Below, piece after piece: positions 1-10,060 of a DNA stretch of 64,000 nt (the stretch's first letter is position 1; each line of letters starts with the position of its first letter). Below the pieces are notes generated by a model. It was given only the letters and a program-made list of their open reading frames with translations. It had not been told where the DNA came from and did no database searches. Source of the DNA: Bradyrhizobium sp. NDS-1 (GTDB lineage: Bacteria; Pseudomonadota; Alphaproteobacteria; Rhizobiales; Xanthobacteraceae); the NCBI RefSeq assembly GCF_032918005.1, contig NZ_CP136628.1:868001-932000 (forward strand), read 5' to 3'. The translations under genes and the position numbers were made by a program.

Positions 1-2
1 TC

Positions 3-3000
3 CTACTCCGCCGCGACCAGCTGCTGCGTGCGCCACTGGCCGAGCAAGGCGCGGAGTGAGGCTGGTTTCACCGGCTTGTTGAGCACCGCGACCTTCTCGT
101 CGCGCGCGGCGATTTGCACGGCGGGGCTGCGGTCGGCGGTGATCAGGATCGCGGGGATGGTGTCGCCGAAGCGACGGCGAATGTCGCGGATCGCGGCGAT
201 GCCATTGCCGCGGTCGAGATGATAGTCGACCAAGAGGCCGGTGACGCGTCTGCCGGCGGCCTCGATGGCGGCGATCGCGCCTTCCGGATCGGCGACCGCG
301 ATCACCTCGGCGTCCCAGGCCTTCAGCAGCGTGCGCATGCCGTCGAGGATCGCCGCGTCGTTCTCGATGCACACGATCAACGCGCCCGAGATCGGCGTGC
401 GCGCCAGTGGCGTCGCACTGGTCACGGCGGCGGTATGGGTGATCGCCTTGGCCGTCGGCACCGTCACGGAGAACACCGAGCCGCCGCTCTTGTTGCCGTC
501 GATGGCGATGCCGTGCTTGAGCACCCGCGCGAGGCGCTCGACGATGGAGAGGCCGAGCCCCAGCCCGCGCGCGATCCGCGCGCCCTGCTCCAGGCGATGG
601 AATTCCTTGAAGATCTCGCCGCGCTTGACCGGCGGGATGCCGACGCCGGTGTCGTAGACGCAGATCTTGAGCGCGGCGCCTTGGCGGCGGCAGCCGACCA
701 GCACGCGGCCACGAGGGGTGTATTTGATCGCGTTGGAGATCAGGTTCTGGAGCAGGCGCCGCAGCAGGAGGCGGTCCGACTCGACCGGCAGCGAGCAGGG
801 CACGAAAGCGAGCTCCAGGCCCTTGGCGCGCGCGATCGGCGCGAACTCGATCTCCAGCGAGCGCATCAGGTCGGCCATCTTGAAGCTCGAGATCGAGGTC
901 GTCATCGCTCCGGCGTCGAGGCGGGAGATGTCGAGTAGCGCACCGAGAATCTCTTCGATCGCCTGCAGGGATTCGTCGATGTTCTCGACCAGCCGGGTCT
1001 CCTCGCCGCTGTGTTGGCGCTCGACCAGGCTCGTGACATAGAGCCGCGCCGCGTTCAGCGGCTGGAGGATGTCGTGGCTGGCGGCGGCGAGGAAGCGCGT
1101 CTTGGAGATGCTGGCGTCTTCGGCCGCGCTCTTGGCCAGGGCCAGTTCGGAGTTCAGCCGCGTCAATTCCTCGGTGCGGTCGCGCACGCGCTTTTCCAGG
1201 GTCGCGTTGGCGCGCTCCAGCGCTTCGGCCGCCTCGAAGCTGGGCGTGACGTCGGTGAAGGTGATGACGAAACCGCCGCCGGGCATGCGGTTGGTGAGCA
1301 CCTCGATCACCATGTGGCGGTCCGGCAGGCGCTCGAGATAGGGCTCGCTGTCGGTGGTGTAGGCGGCCAGGCGCCGCTCCAACATGGCTTCGCGCTCGAC
1401 CGGATCGTCCGGACCGGCCACGCCGATGAACTCCAGGATCTCGCGCAGGGGCGAGCCGAATTGGAGGATGTGCAGGGGGACGTTGAGGAGATCGCCGAAC
1501 TGCCGGTTCGAGCAGATCAGTTGCAGGTCGGCATCGAACACCGCGATGCCCTGGCGTACGTGGTTGAGTGCGGTCTGGAGGATCTCGCGGTTGAAATGCA
1601 GGGCCGCGTGCGAATCGTCGAGCAGCTTGAGTGCGGCCTTCGCCGACACCGTCCGTTTGCGCAGCAGCAGTGACATCACCAGCCGCGAGGAGGCCGCGCC
1701 GATCGAGGAGGCGATCAGGTGCTCGGCATGCTGCAACAGTTCGAAATCGGCGGGGGCCCCTGGCTCCAGCCGCAAATTGCGCTGCGCAGAGAACGCCTCG
1801 AAGGAATGCCGTGCGCGGTCGGGTCCGAGATATTGCGCGACGGTGGTCTGGATGTCCTGCACGGTGACGGTGGTGCGCCAGCGGCGGAAACCCGGAGAGA
1901 TCGGCGCGAGCGTGTCGGGCACGAACAGGTCGGCCTGCAACAGCTCGATCGACGACGGCCTTCGCGCCAGCGACAGCAGCACATAGGTCAGGATGTTAAG
2001 CGACAGCGACCAGATGACGCCGTGCATCAGCGGCGGCAAATCGGCGCCGAACAGCGCCTGCGGCCGCAGCGCCTCGATTCCGAACGGTCCATGCTGGAGC
2101 AGCAGGATTCCGGTGCTCGAGGTGTCCATGAAGCTCGGAATGAACAGCGTATAGAGCCACACCACGAAGCCGACCAGCATCCCGCCGATCGCGCCGCGCG
2201 CGGTCGCGCGCCGCCACAGCAGCCCGCCGAAGAAGCTCGGCGCGAGCTGGGCGATGGCAGCAAAGGAGAGCAGGCCGATCGCCGCGAGCTGGGTACTGCC
2301 GAGCGCGCGGTAGTAGAAATAGGCCATCACCATGATGGCGAAGATGGCGAGCCGCCGCGAGCGCAGCAGGAAGTCGCTGAAATCGGCGCCGCCGGCGCGC
2401 CCCTCAGGCCGTCGCTGCAGCACCAGGGGCACCACGAGGTCGTTCGAGACCATGATCGAGAGCGCGACGCATTCGACGATCACCATCGCGGTTGCCGCCG
2501 ACAGGCCGCCGACGAAAATGGCGACGCTGAGCAGGTCCGCACCGCCCTCCATCGGCAACGCCAGCACATACATATCCGGGTCGGCCGTGCCGAACGGGAA
2601 GCTGACGAGGCCGGCGAGCGCGATCGGGATCACGAACAGATTGATGGCGATGAGGTAGAGCGGGAACAGCCAGCGTGCGCGGCCGACTTCGGCATCGGAG
2701 GAGTTCTCGACCACGCTGACGTGGAACTGGCGCGGCAGCAACATGATCGCGCATAGCGACAGCAGCGTCATGGTGAGGAAGTTGCCGATCGACGGCGAAT
2801 AGTTGATGGCGCGCACCGCCTCCGGCGTCTTCATCGCGCGCTCGATCAGTTCCTGCGGCGAGAACATCCAGAAGGTGACGAAGATGCCGGCGGCGAGGAA
2901 GGCGACCAGCTTGATGATGGATTCGGTCGCGACCGCCAGCATCAATCCGTGCTGGTGCTCGGTGGCGTCGGTCTGCCGCGTGCCGAACAGCACCGCGAAG

Positions 3001-3512
3001 GCCGCCATCGTCAGCGTCACCATCAGCGCCATGTCGCCGAGAATCGGGATGTGGGAGAAGGCCTGATCCTCGCTCAGGATCGTCGCGAGCGAGGAGGCGA
3101 CCGCCTTGAGCTGGAGCGCGATGTAGGGCACCGAGCCGATGATCGCGATCAGCGCCACCGTCGCCGCCACCGCCTGGCTCTTGCCGTAGCGGGCTCCGAT
3201 GAAATCGGCGATCGAGGTGATGTTGTGGGCTTTCGCGAGCTGGATCACGCGGCGCAGGACGCCCGCGCCGAGCCCGATCATCAGGATCGGGCCGAGATAG
3301 ATCGCGAGGAAGTCGGTCGAGGTGCGGGTGGCGAAGCCGACCGAGCCGAAGAAGGTCCAGGAGGTGCAGTAGATCGCCAGCGACAGCGGATAGATCAGCC
3401 CGGAGGCACGACCGCGCCCGGCCGGCGAGCGGCGATCGCCATGGCTCGCCACCAGGAACAGGAAGCCGATATAGCCGAAGGCGGCGGCGATCACGCCCCA
3501 ATCGTGCAGCAT
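3..3512 (-). CDS. Hybrid sensor histidine kinase with N-terminal solute-symporter domain
   Basis: Membrane sensor of 1169 residues. Residues 1 to about 520 form a many-helix sodium/solute symporter (SSS, SLC5-like) module. Residues 642-760 are a PAS domain and about 765-800 a coiled coil. The HisKA H-box (ASHDILQPL) has the likely phosphorylated His at about 813. The HATPase carries an N-box (SNAIKYTPRG) and glycine boxes (DTGVGIP, GLGLGLS). Residues 1044-1165 are a receiver with the acceptor Asp in LLVDYHLD. This architecture is that of the CbrA/CrbS group, in which a transporter-like domain feeds a phosphorelay controlling carbon or acetate use. The ligand here is unknown. The receiver is fused at the C terminus, so a separate phosphotransfer or output regulator is expected outside this window. 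The stop codon lies at the very edge of the window but the gene is complete. Confidence 0.93.
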   Translation of the reverse strand: MLHDWGVIAAAFGYIGFLFLVASHGDRRSPAGRGRASGLIYPLSLAIYCTSWTFFGSVGFATRTSTDFLAIYLGPILMIGLGAGVLRRVIQLAKAHNITSIADFIGARYGKSQAVAATVALIAIIGSVPYIALQLKAVASSLATILSEDQAFSHIPILGDMALMVTLTMAAFAVLFGTRQTDATEHQHGLMLAVATESIIKLVAFLAAGIFVTFWMFSPQELIERAMKTPEAVRAINYSPSIGNFLTMTLLSLCAIMLLPRQFHVSVVENSSDAEVGRARWLFPLYLIAINLFVIPIALAGLVSFPFGTADPDMYVLALPMEGGADLLSVAIFVGGLSAATAMVIVECVALSIMVSNDLVVPLVLQRRPEGRAGGADFSDFLLRSRRLAIFAIMVMAYFYYRALGSTQLAAIGLLSFAAIAQLAPSFFGGLLWRRATARGAIGGMLVGFVVWLYTLFIPSFMDTSSTGILLLQHGPFGIEALRPQALFGADLPPLMHGVIWSLSLNILTYVLLSLARRPSSIELLQADLFVPDTLAPISPGFRRWRTTVTVQDIQTTVAQYLGPDRARHSFEAFSAQRNLRLEPGAPADFELLQHAEHLIASSIGAASSRLVMSLLLRKRTVSAKAALKLLDDSHAALHFNREILQTALNHVRQGIAVFDADLQLICSNRQFGDLLNVPLHILQFGSPLREILEFIGVAGPDDPVEREAMLERRLAAYTTDSEPYLERLPDRHMVIEVLTNRMPGGGFVITFTDVTPSFEAAEALERANATLEKRVRDRTEELTRLNSELALAKSAAEDASISKTRFLAAASHDILQPLNAARLYVTSLVERQHSGEETRLVENIDESLQAIEEILGALLDISRLDAGAMTTSISSFKMADLMRSLEIEFAPIARAKGLELAFVPCSLPVESDRLLLRRLLQNLISNAIKYTPRGRVLVGCRRQGAALKICVYDTGVGIPPVKRGEIFKEFHRLEQGARIARGLGLGLSIVERLARVLKHGIAIDGNKSGGSVFSVTVPTAKAITHTAAVTSATPLARTPISGALIVCIENDAAILDGMRTLLKAWDAEVIAVADPEGAIAAIEAAGRRVTGLLVDYHLDRGNGIAAIRDIRRRFGDTIPAILITADRSPAVQIAARDEKVAVLNKPVKPASLRALLGQWRTQQLVAAE

Positions 3513-3699
3513 GGGTCGGGGGCTCTCTCCCTGGGCGCTGGCGGCGCCCGAGCTTATTTTCCCTGCGAACCTAGCGCGTTGGGCCGGTGGAGGCGACAGC
3601 CAAATGCCGGGCGAGGGCGGGAACTGGGCTCGTCGTTAAGGGAGGCGCCCTGTCAGCGCTCCCTCCCCCCGCAAGCGGGGAGAGGCGAAGGAAGAAGCT
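3513..3699. repeat. Intergenic spacer with a GC-rich hairpin repeat
   Basis: Positions about 3660-3682 hold a hairpin made of CTCCCCCCGC and GCGGGGAG arms. A longer relative (CTCTCCCGCTTGCGGG and its inverse) lies at 15219-15374. This type of short palindrome is dispersed through Bradyrhizobium intergenic DNA. It may also act as a terminator between the kinase gene and hemA, but no clear T-run follows it. Confidence 0.45.
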
Positions 3700-4929
3700 C
3701 TACTCCGCCGCCATCGACTTCGCGCGCAGCGGCAGGCCGAGGCGGTCCCATACCTGCAGCAGGGCTTCGGCGAGCTGATCGATCAGGCCGTCGTCGTGAT
3801 AGGGCGAGGGCGTGATGCGCAACCGCTCGCTGCCCTTGGCGACCGTCGGATAGTTGATCGGCTGGATGTAGATGCCGTGCTCTTCGAGTAGGAGGTCGGA
3901 GGCCTGCTTGCACTTCTCGGGATCGCCGACGAACAGCGGCACGATGTGGGTGTCGCTCGACATCACAGGCAGGCCGGCGGCGTCGAGGATCGCCTTGACG
4001 CGGGCGGCACGATCCTGGTGGCGCTCGCGCTCCCAGCTCGAGGTCTTCAGATGCTTGATCGCGGCGGTCGCGGCCGAGCAGATCGCCGGCGGCAGTGCGG
4101 TCGTGAAAATGAAGCCCGGCGCGTAGGAGCGCACGGCATCGATGATCTGGCCATTGGCGGCGATGTAGCCGCCGAGGCAGCCGAACGCTTTCGCCAGCGT
4201 GCCTTCCAGAATGTCGATGCGGTGCATGACGCCGTCACGTTCGGCGATGCCGCCGCCACGCGGGCCGTACATGCCGACCGCGTGGACCTCGTCGACATAG
4301 GTCATCGCTTTGTACTTCTCGGCGAGATCGCAGATCTTGGCGAGCGGGGCGACGTCGCCGTCCATGGAATAGAGGCTCTCGCAGACGATCAGTTTCGGCC
4401 GGTTCGGGTCGGCCGCTTTCAACAGCGCCTCGAGATGCGCAACATCGTTGTGGCGGAACACGACCCGCTCGCAGCCCGACTGGCGGATGCCCTCGATCAT
4501 CGAATTGTGGTTGAGCTCGTCCGACAGAATGAGGCAGTTCGGAATGAGCTTTGCGATGGTCGGGATGCCGGTCTGGTTCGAGACATAGCCCGAGGTGAAC
4601 AGCAGCGCGGCTTCCTTGCCGTGAAGGTCCGCGAGCTCGGCCTCGAGCTGGACCAGCGGATGATGCGTGCCGGCGATGTTGCGGGTGCCGCCGGCACCGG
4701 TGCCGACGCGGGTTGCGGTCTCGACCATGGCACCGACCACCTTCGGGTGTTGGCCCATGCCGAGATAATCGTTGGAGCACCAGATCACGACGTCGCGCTT
4801 GCCCTTGGGCGAGTGCCAGCTCGCGTGCGGGAATCGGCCGGCCGTGCGCTCGAGGTCCGCGAACACGCGGTAGCGCCGCTCGGCGTGGAGACGATCGAGG
4901 GCGGAATCGAAGAACTGGTTGTAATCCAT
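3700..4929 (-). CDS. hemA: 5-aminolevulinate synthase
   Basis: PLP-dependent enzyme that condenses glycine with succinyl-CoA to 5-aminolevulinate, the first step of heme synthesis in alphaproteobacteria (C4 pathway). The chosen start ([15 protein letters not shown]) gives 409 residues, the normal length of rhizobial HemA. Visible motifs are the CSNDYLGM substrate region, YVDEVHAVG with the PLP-contacting Asp, and [10 protein letters not shown] with the PLP lysine at about 247. The frame stays open 28 codons further upstream to a GTG, but that extension ([13 protein letters not shown]) does not look like the family and was left out. A perfect FixK-type box lies 137-150 bp upstream of the ATG, which suggests induction under low oxygen. 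The gene is transcribed alone. Confidence 0.97.
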   Translation of the reverse strand: MDYNQFFDSALDRLHAERRYRVFADLERTAGRFPHASWHSPKGKRDVVIWCSNDYLGMGQHPKVVGAMVETATRVGTGAGGTRNIAGTHHPLVQLEAELADLHGKEAALLFTSGYVSNQTGIPTIAKLIPNCLILSDELNHNSMIEGIRQSGCERVVFRHNDVAHLEALLKAADPNRPKLIVCESLYSMDGDVAPLAKICDLAEKYKAMTYVDEVHAVGMYGPRGGGIAERDGVMHRIDILEGTLAKAFGCLGGYIAANGQIIDAVRSYAPGFIFTTALPPAICSAATAAIKHLKTSSWERERHQDRAARVKAILDAAGLPVMSSDTHIVPLFVGDPEKCKQASDLLLEEHGIYIQPINYPTVAKGSERLRITPSPYHDDGLIDQLAEALLQVWDRLGLPLRAKSMAAE

Positions 4930-5065
4930 CGGCAAGACCTGCAACGGAACCCGGCCACGGCGGCCGCTCATTTTTAGAGCTTTTCCAGCTCCAATGTCTA
5001 TGCGCCAGCTCACATTTGTAGCGAGGCGCGCGGGTGTATTGATAGCGGCCTATCGCCGGCGATAG

Positions 5066-5079
5066 TTGATGTGGATCAA
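5066..5079 (-). promoter_or_regulatory. FixK/FNR-type box upstream of hemA
   Basis: The site reads TTGATGTGGATCAA, which has perfect TTGA and TCAA half-sites separated by six bases, the FixK2/FNR consensus. It lies in the only intergenic gap that precedes hemA. If it sits near -40, transcription would start around 5030, leaving a leader of about 100 nt. Oxygen control of hemA through the FixLJ-FixK cascade is known in B. japonicum; its use here is inferred. Confidence 0.75.
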
Positions 5080-5180
5080 ACGCCTAATACGGGCCTGCGC
5101 GCGGGACCGAGGCTCCAGGGAAAGGCAGGGACCCTGGCAGGTGCCATGGACATTTTGTCCAAGGCGCGCGCTCCGTCCGC

Positions 5181-6242
5181 TCACGTCGTCCGGAACTGCA
5201 GCACGCCGTCCTTCGTCTCCGCCGTCAGCCGGCCCTCGACGATCATGTAGTTGACGTGCGCGACCAGCTCGCCGGCGGCGAATCCCATCTGGTGCTCGTC
5301 GAGCACGTGCTTGTTGAACACGACGGGCACCAGGGCGCGCGAGGTCTGCGGCACCTCTCGGCAGGCTTCCGCGATCAGGCGGCAGCGCTCTTCATGGTGG
5401 TCAGCGAGCTGCTTGATGCGGGTCTTCAGTCCGTAGAACGGCACGCCGTGACCGGGCAGCACCAGCACGTCGTAGGGGAGCGTCGTGGTGAGGCTGGCAA
5501 GCGAGGCCAGATATTCGCCGAGCGAGTTCTGGTCCGGCTCGACCGCCCAGACGCTGACATTGGGCGAGATCTTGCTCAGCACCTGGTCGGCGGAGAGGAA
5601 CAGCTTGTCGTCGGCGCAATACAGCATCACCTGGTCGAGCGCATGGCCGCCGCCGGTGATCACCTTGAAGCGGCGTGTGCCGATCACGACGTCGTCGCCG
5701 TGGGAGATGCGGCGGTAGGAGGGCGGCAGCACAGAGACGCGCTTGAGATAATCCTGGCCGCGGCCCAGCAGCTTTTCGGTGAGCGACTCGTCCATGCCAT
5801 GGCGGCGGAAGAACAGCCGCTGCGCTTCCTGCCGCTCGGCGGTGCCGCGGTTCTGGTGATAGACCGACTGCAGATATTCGACCTGCGACATCACCAGCGG
5901 GCAGTTGAACCGCTCGACGACCCAGCCCGCAAGTCCGACATGGTCGGGATGGGAATGGGTGACGATCAGGCGCGTGATGGTGATGCCCTTCAGCGGTCCG
6001 TCGAACAGCTTCGTCCAGGCCTCGATCGTCTCCTCGTTGCCGAAGCCGGTATCCACCATCGCATAGCCGTCGCCATCGGCGAGCAGGTAGATGTTCACGT
6101 GGTTGAGGCGGAACGGCAGCTTGAGCCGTGCCCACAACACGCCGGGCCGGACCTCGACGATCTCTTCGGGACCGGGGTGCTGGTCCCAGGGGTAGCGCAG
6201 GGCCTCGGCGGAGGACTGCACGGTGTCGGTTTTTGAACTCAT
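5181..6242 (-). CDS. MBL-fold metallohydrolase
   Basis: Metallo-beta-lactamase-fold hydrolase of 353 residues, likely cytoplasmic (no signal peptide). The zinc-binding THSHPDHVG motif is present near residue 95. Further expected ligands are visible: GGGHALDQ, with a metal His, and the Asp in LFLSADQVL. A late PGHG motif (LVLPGHGVPF) completes the set. The C-terminal part (about 270-340) has the helical extension seen in lactamase_B-like proteins with a winged-helix tail (BLACT_WH). The family includes hydroxyacyl-glutathione hydrolase-like and thioesterase-like enzymes, so the substrate cannot be named. It is encoded alone, between the hemA promoter region and a dispersed palindrome. Confidence 0.88.
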   Translation of the reverse strand: MSSKTDTVQSSAEALRYPWDQHPGPEEIVEVRPGVLWARLKLPFRLNHVNIYLLADGDGYAMVDTGFGNEETIEAWTKLFDGPLKGITITRLIVTHSHPDHVGLAGWVVERFNCPLVMSQVEYLQSVYHQNRGTAERQEAQRLFFRRHGMDESLTEKLLGRGQDYLKRVSVLPPSYRRISHGDDVVIGTRRFKVITGGGHALDQVMLYCADDKLFLSADQVLSKISPNVSVWAVEPDQNSLGEYLASLASLTTTLPYDVLVLPGHGVPFYGLKTRIKQLADHHEERCRLIAEACREVPQTSRALVPVVFNKHVLDEHQMGFAAGELVAHVNYMIVEGRLTAETKDGVLQFRTT

Positions 6243-6362
6243 GCTACCGGATTAAACCCGCCGCGGGCGGCGCGCCAGCCGAAAAAGGGCGGGCGCGGTG
6301 TCCGCATGGCGGTCATACCGGGCGCTTTTTCCGTAGCCCGGATGGCGTCGTCGAAAAACGCA

Positions 6363-6469
6363 GTCATTCCGGGACGCGCGCGAGCGCGAACCCGGGTGCG
6401 CGGTTGCGCACCCGGGAGTCCCGAGATTGTGGCGCGAGGGTTCGGCGCTGCGCGCCGCCCCGGAATGAC
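6363..6469. repeat. Dispersed palindromic element, copy A
   Basis: About 107 bp bounded by GTCATTCCGGG and its inverse CCCGGAATGAC, with internal hairpin arms such as CCCGGGTGCGC/GCGCACCCGGG. The same boundaries occur at 50109-50213, 57653-57756 and 60996-61123, always between genes. Here it lies between the ends of the MBL hydrolase start region and the chemotaxis gene stop. Confidence 0.75.
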
Positions 6470-6471
6470 GA

Positions 6472-8625
6472 TCAGGCCGCCCGCATGTTGTTGAGGAAGG
6501 CGTCGATCTCTCCGCGCAGCAGGTCGGCTTCGCGCCGCAGCGCGTCGGAGGCGCCCAGCACTTCGTTCGCGGCGGCGCCGGCTTCGGCCGAGGCGGTGGA
6601 GACCCCGACGATGTTGCTGGAGACTTCGCTGGTGCCGCCGGCCGCATGCTGGATGTTGCGCGCGATCTCGCGGGTGGCGGCGCCCTGCTCCTCGACCGCG
6701 GCCGCGATCGTCGTGGTCACGCCGTCGATCTCGCCGATGATCCGGCCGATGCCCTGGATGGCGCCGACCGCCGATGTCGTGATGTTCTGCATGCTGGCGA
6801 TCTGGCTGCGGATTTCCTCCGTCGCCTTGGCGGTCTGGCTCGCGAGACTCTTCACCTCGGAGGCGACCACTGCAAAGCCGCGGCCGGCCTCGCCGGCACG
6901 CGCCGCCTCGATGGTGGCGTTGAGCGCGAGCAGGTTGGTCTGCGAGGCGATGGTCTGGATCAGATCGACCACGACGCTGATGCGGCTTGCGCTGTCGGCA
7001 AGGCTCTGCACCGTTGCGTCGGTGGCGCCGGCCTCGTCGACCGCCTTCTTGGCGATCGCAGCCGAAGTGACGACCTGCCTGCTGATCTCCTCGATCGAGG
7101 ACGACAGCTGCTCGGTGCCCGACGATACGGTCTGCACGTTGACCGAGGTCTCCTCGGCGGCGGAGGCGACCGCGTTGACCAGTGCGTTGGACTGGTCGGC
7201 GGTGGTCGACATGCTCTGAGCCGTCGATTGCATGGAATTGGCCGACTGCGCCAGATTGTCGAGCGCGGAGCGCACCGTATTCTCGAATTCGGCGATCTTC
7301 GCTTCCATGCGCGCGGCCCGCTCGGCCTTGGCGATTCGGTCCTTGTCCTGCTCGGCGGCGAGCGCGCGGGCTTCGATCATGCTGTCGCGGAACACTGTCA
7401 ACGTGTCGGTCATCGCGCCGATCTCGTCATTTTGCCTGGCGCGCGGGATCTCCGTGTCGAGATCGCCGGCCGAGAGCCGCTGCATGGCGCGCTGCAGGCC
7501 GGTGATCCGGCGCAGGATGTTGCGGCCGACATAGAGCCAGACGAACAACGCCGAGCCGACCAGCATCATGGCCCCAAGGGCCAGCATCGCGGTCGTCGCG
7601 AGCGAGATCTCCTGCTGTGCCTGGAAGGTCGAGGCGTTGGTCTCTTTCTGCACGCCCTCGACGAGCTGCTGCACGCTGATGCCGAGGCCGACATTGAGCT
7701 TGCGGGTCTCGTCCAGGATGGTCTGGCCGTAGTCGACGGAATCGAGCTCCTTCTCGCGCAGATTGAACACGCCGGTCTTGCCGGTGCCGAGCGCGAGCAG
7801 CTTCTCCGCCGTTTCGCGCAGCATCTTGTTGCCCTGATTGTCCGGCAACAGATCGAGGTTGGAGCGCAGGCGGCCCTGTGCCGTCTTGAATTCCTTCTGG
7901 ATGTCGTCGAGCTTGTCGCTGGTGTTGGCCGACAGCGCCGCGCTCATGTTGGCGGCTGCGAGATTGCCGCTGGCGACGACGTTGCCGAGCTGGCCGACGG
8001 TCTGCGCGGCGTCGGAGGCGTCCGCGGCGGACAAATCGGCCGAGCCGAGAATGGCGTTGACTCGGGTTTGCGCGTCGAGCATCGCCGGGCTGGCCGCGCC
8101 GACGAAGGCGCCCTGCGCGCTGCGCAGCGCGTCATACTGCTTGTCGTGAAGGGCGGCGATGTCCAGCCGCTCGCGGGCGGCCTTGGCCAGGCTCTGGGCC
8201 GCCTCGTTGATGCTCTTCATCGTCTCGCTGAGTCCGGAGACGACGGTCTTGTCGCCGCCGAGCTCGATGATCTCGTTGAGCTTCTTCTGCGTCTGCTCCT
8301 GCAACTCCTTGAGCTTCGCGGTGCGCTCCTTCAGGGCTTCCTCGGTCTGAGCCGCAAGCAGGGCCGGCCCCTGTGCCGCAAGGCTCGCGCTCAGTGCCGA
8401 TAATTGCAGACTGGCGGCGAGGCGCGGAATGTCCCGCCCGCTCAGCTCGTTCATGCGTCCGCCGAGATTTTGCAGCACGAGGCCCGCGCCGGCCGAGATC
8501 ACGAGGCCCATGCCCGCGATCACCGCGAAGGCCGCGAACAGGCTGCCACGCACGCCCCAGGTCGGCATTTTGAGACGGGGCCGCATTCGGCCAAGTGAGC
8601 CGCTAAGGCTGAGACGGATCGCCAT
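6472..8625 (-). CDS. Methyl-accepting chemotaxis protein
   Basis: Transmembrane chemoreceptor of 717 residues. It has a short cytoplasmic N terminus, a first membrane helix (about 28-55), a long helical periplasmic sensor region (about 55-360), a second membrane helix around 365-390, a HAMP domain, then the signalling domain. The CheA/CheW-binding hairpin tip is clear ([18 protein letters not shown]). The C terminus (AFLNNMRAA) lacks a CheR-tethering pentapeptide. I chose the internal ATG (MAIRLSLSG) because a strong GGGGGA ribosome site lies 7 bases upstream; the frame continues a further 17 codons. The ligand is unknown. No other che genes are nearby, so it is an orphan receptor. Confidence 0.94.
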   Translation of the reverse strand: MAIRLSLSGSLGRMRPRLKMPTWGVRGSLFAAFAVIAGMGLVISAGAGLVLQNLGGRMNELSGRDIPRLAASLQLSALSASLAAQGPALLAAQTEEALKERTAKLKELQEQTQKKLNEIIELGGDKTVVSGLSETMKSINEAAQSLAKAARERLDIAALHDKQYDALRSAQGAFVGAASPAMLDAQTRVNAILGSADLSAADASDAAQTVGQLGNVVASGNLAAANMSAALSANTSDKLDDIQKEFKTAQGRLRSNLDLLPDNQGNKMLRETAEKLLALGTGKTGVFNLREKELDSVDYGQTILDETRKLNVGLGISVQQLVEGVQKETNASTFQAQQEISLATTAMLALGAMMLVGSALFVWLYVGRNILRRITGLQRAMQRLSAGDLDTEIPRARQNDEIGAMTDTLTVFRDSMIEARALAAEQDKDRIAKAERAARMEAKIAEFENTVRSALDNLAQSANSMQSTAQSMSTTADQSNALVNAVASAAEETSVNVQTVSSGTEQLSSSIEEISRQVVTSAAIAKKAVDEAGATDATVQSLADSASRISVVVDLIQTIASQTNLLALNATIEAARAGEAGRGFAVVASEVKSLASQTAKATEEIRSQIASMQNITTSAVGAIQGIGRIIGEIDGVTTTIAAAVEEQGAATREIARNIQHAAGGTSEVSSNIVGVSTASAEAGAAANEVLGASDALRREADLLRGEIDAFLNNMRAA

Positions 8626-8727
8626 CGAAATTCCCCCAACGTTCTTGCTTCTGGTTGTGGTGGGCAGTATCCGCACGGCGAGTTAAAAAATCGCAATCTG
8701 CGCAAACGGTTGGCGTGTTCCGCACAG

Positions 8728-8762
8728 CGAAAAAAGAAGGGCCGGCGACATCGCCGGCCCTT
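8728..8762 (-). terminator. Rho-independent terminator of the outer-membrane protein gene
   Basis: An 11-bp GC-rich stem (AAGGGCCGGCG with its inverse, four-base loop) is followed, on the minus strand, by CTTTTTTC. It sits 27 bp past the stop of the outer-membrane gene. Confidence 0.85.
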
Positions 8763-8788
8763 GGTATTGGTAAGGTTCTGGTAACCGA

Positions 8789-9514
8789 TCAGTAGCGCGC
8801 CACAGTCGGGGCTGCCCAGTTGAAGCGGTAGTTGACGCCCGCCTTGATGGTGTGATCGTCGGTGGTGAAGCTGCCGGTCCCTACGAGCGGACCGGCGGTG
8901 AAGCTCGCGTCGCCGAAATTGTAGTACTGGTACTCGGCCTTGGCCGACCAGTTCGGGGCGAACATGTATTCGAGACCAGCGCCGACGGTGTAGCCGTTGC
9001 GGTGATCGCCAGTGATCACGAAGGCGGTCGGCACGCCGCCGACGGTCACCTTCTCGTTGTTGTCCGAGTAGGCATAGCCGCCCTTCACGTAGATCAGACC
9101 GGGGCCCCAGGTGTAGCCGACGCGGCCGGTGATCGAGCCGAGGCCGCGCTGGTCGTTGGTGTAGGCGATGCCGCCCGGAAACACCGCGCCGACGCTGCCG
9201 GATAGCCAGGAATACTGGCCCTCGACGCCGACCAAGAAATTCGGATGGAACTGCCAGTCACCACCGACCTGCACGCCGCCGAGGAAACGGCCGTTGCCGT
9301 TGTTGCCGGTGGAGAGGCCGTTGAAATTGTTGTCGCTGGAGAAGGCGCCGCCGATATGGCCGCCGACGTAGAAGCCGGTCCAGTTGTAGATCGGCGCGGC
9401 ATAGGCCGGCGCGGGCGTCTTGTAATAGTTGCGGTTGCCGAGATCGGCACCGACGGCCGGCGCAGCAGCGCCCACCACGAGCAGCGCAACGGTCGCAAAC
9501 AGAATCTTCTTCAT
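8789..9514 (-). CDS. Outer-membrane beta-barrel protein (Omp25/RopB-like)
   Basis: Predicted outer-membrane porin-like barrel of 241 residues. It begins with a signal peptide (MKKILFATVALLVVGAAAPAVGA). Then come the proline-rich linker (YYKTPAPAYAAPIYNWTG) and the FYVGGHIGG strand characteristic of the Omp25/Omp31/RopB group of Rhizobiales. Alternating hydrophobic strands follow and the protein ends in an aromatic-containing terminal strand (NYRFNWAAPTVARY). These proteins stabilise the envelope and are often abundant. I chose the inner ATG since the preceding GTG would add six residues before the signal peptide. It has its own strong terminator and a long upstream gap of about 220 bp, consistent with a monocistronic, highly expressed gene. 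Confidence 0.9.
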   Translation of the reverse strand: MKKILFATVALLVVGAAAPAVGADLGNRNYYKTPAPAYAAPIYNWTGFYVGGHIGGAFSSDNNFNGLSTGNNGNGRFLGGVQVGGDWQFHPNFLVGVEGQYSWLSGSVGAVFPGGIAYTNDQRGLGSITGRVGYTWGPGLIYVKGGYAYSDNNEKVTVGGVPTAFVITGDHRNGYTVGAGLEYMFAPNWSAKAEYQYYNFGDASFTAGPLVGTGSFTTDDHTIKAGVNYRFNWAAPTVARY

Positions 9515-9739
9515 CGTCTTGAACTCCAGCACTCAATGTCCCCGGCAGGCGCGCTGTCCGCGCCGCGTTGGTTTTGCAGATAGCTCGCTTTTGACGAAAA
9601 TGCTGTCACATGCATGGCACAAGGGCAGCCAACCTAACTTATTGGGCTGCAAATGATTTTCGTGCTTAATGTCGGCTTAAGAAGTGCTGAAGAAAGACCT
9701 AATTTCGGCTCTGCCCGGTAACCTCTGGCGCGTGCTTCG

Positions 9740-10060
9740 TTAACCAAGACGCCGTCGCGCCTCATCCCGCATCTGTTCGCGGAACGCCGCGCGCTTTGCG
9801 GGTCGGTCCTCTACGCGCACGTCATGGCGATCGAAGATGTCGAACTTCTCCAGGATCGGATAGCGCTCGCTCGCCATCGCGAGCACGCGCAGCACTTTGG
9901 TCGCGGAGGGCGTCGGGCCGCTGACCTCCCAGCGCCGGATGGTGTCAGCGCCGCCCTTCTCCGGTAATCCGCACAGCTTTGCCATGTCCGCCGCCGTGAG
10001 CTTGCGCTCGAGCGCGTCGGAGAGGTCATTGCGGAGTTGCTTCAGTTCGGCGCCGGTCAT
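9740..10060 (-). CDS. Small helix-turn-helix protein
   Basis: A 106-residue protein starting MTGAELKQLRNDLSDAL. Residues about 20-70 resemble an XRE-like or MerR-like helix-turn-helix: TAADMAKLCGLPE, then GADTIRRWEVSGPTPS, which looks like a recognition helix and the usual xRRWExG motif of plasmid-addiction or phage-type regulators. The C-terminal third is charged (AAFREQMRDEARRRLG). Plausibly a DNA-binding protein; the target is unknown. The frame remains open far upstream, but the ATG chosen is where the recognisable domain starts and matches the divergent arrangement with the next gene, about 120 bp away. Confidence 0.7.
   Translation of the reverse strand: MTGAELKQLRNDLSDALERKLTAADMAKLCGLPEKGGADTIRRWEVSGPTPSATKVLRVLAMASERYPILEKFDIFDRHDVRVEDRPAKRAAFREQMRDEARRRLG

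Noticed and set aside
4930..5013. N-terminal extension of HemA to an upstream GTG
   Set aside because: The added residues do not match the family, and the ATG at 4929 gives the standard 409-residue protein.
9604..9700. Possible small RNA or riboswitch in the leader of the outer-membrane gene
   Set aside because: The region has some dyads but nothing that matches a known class; I could not support a call.
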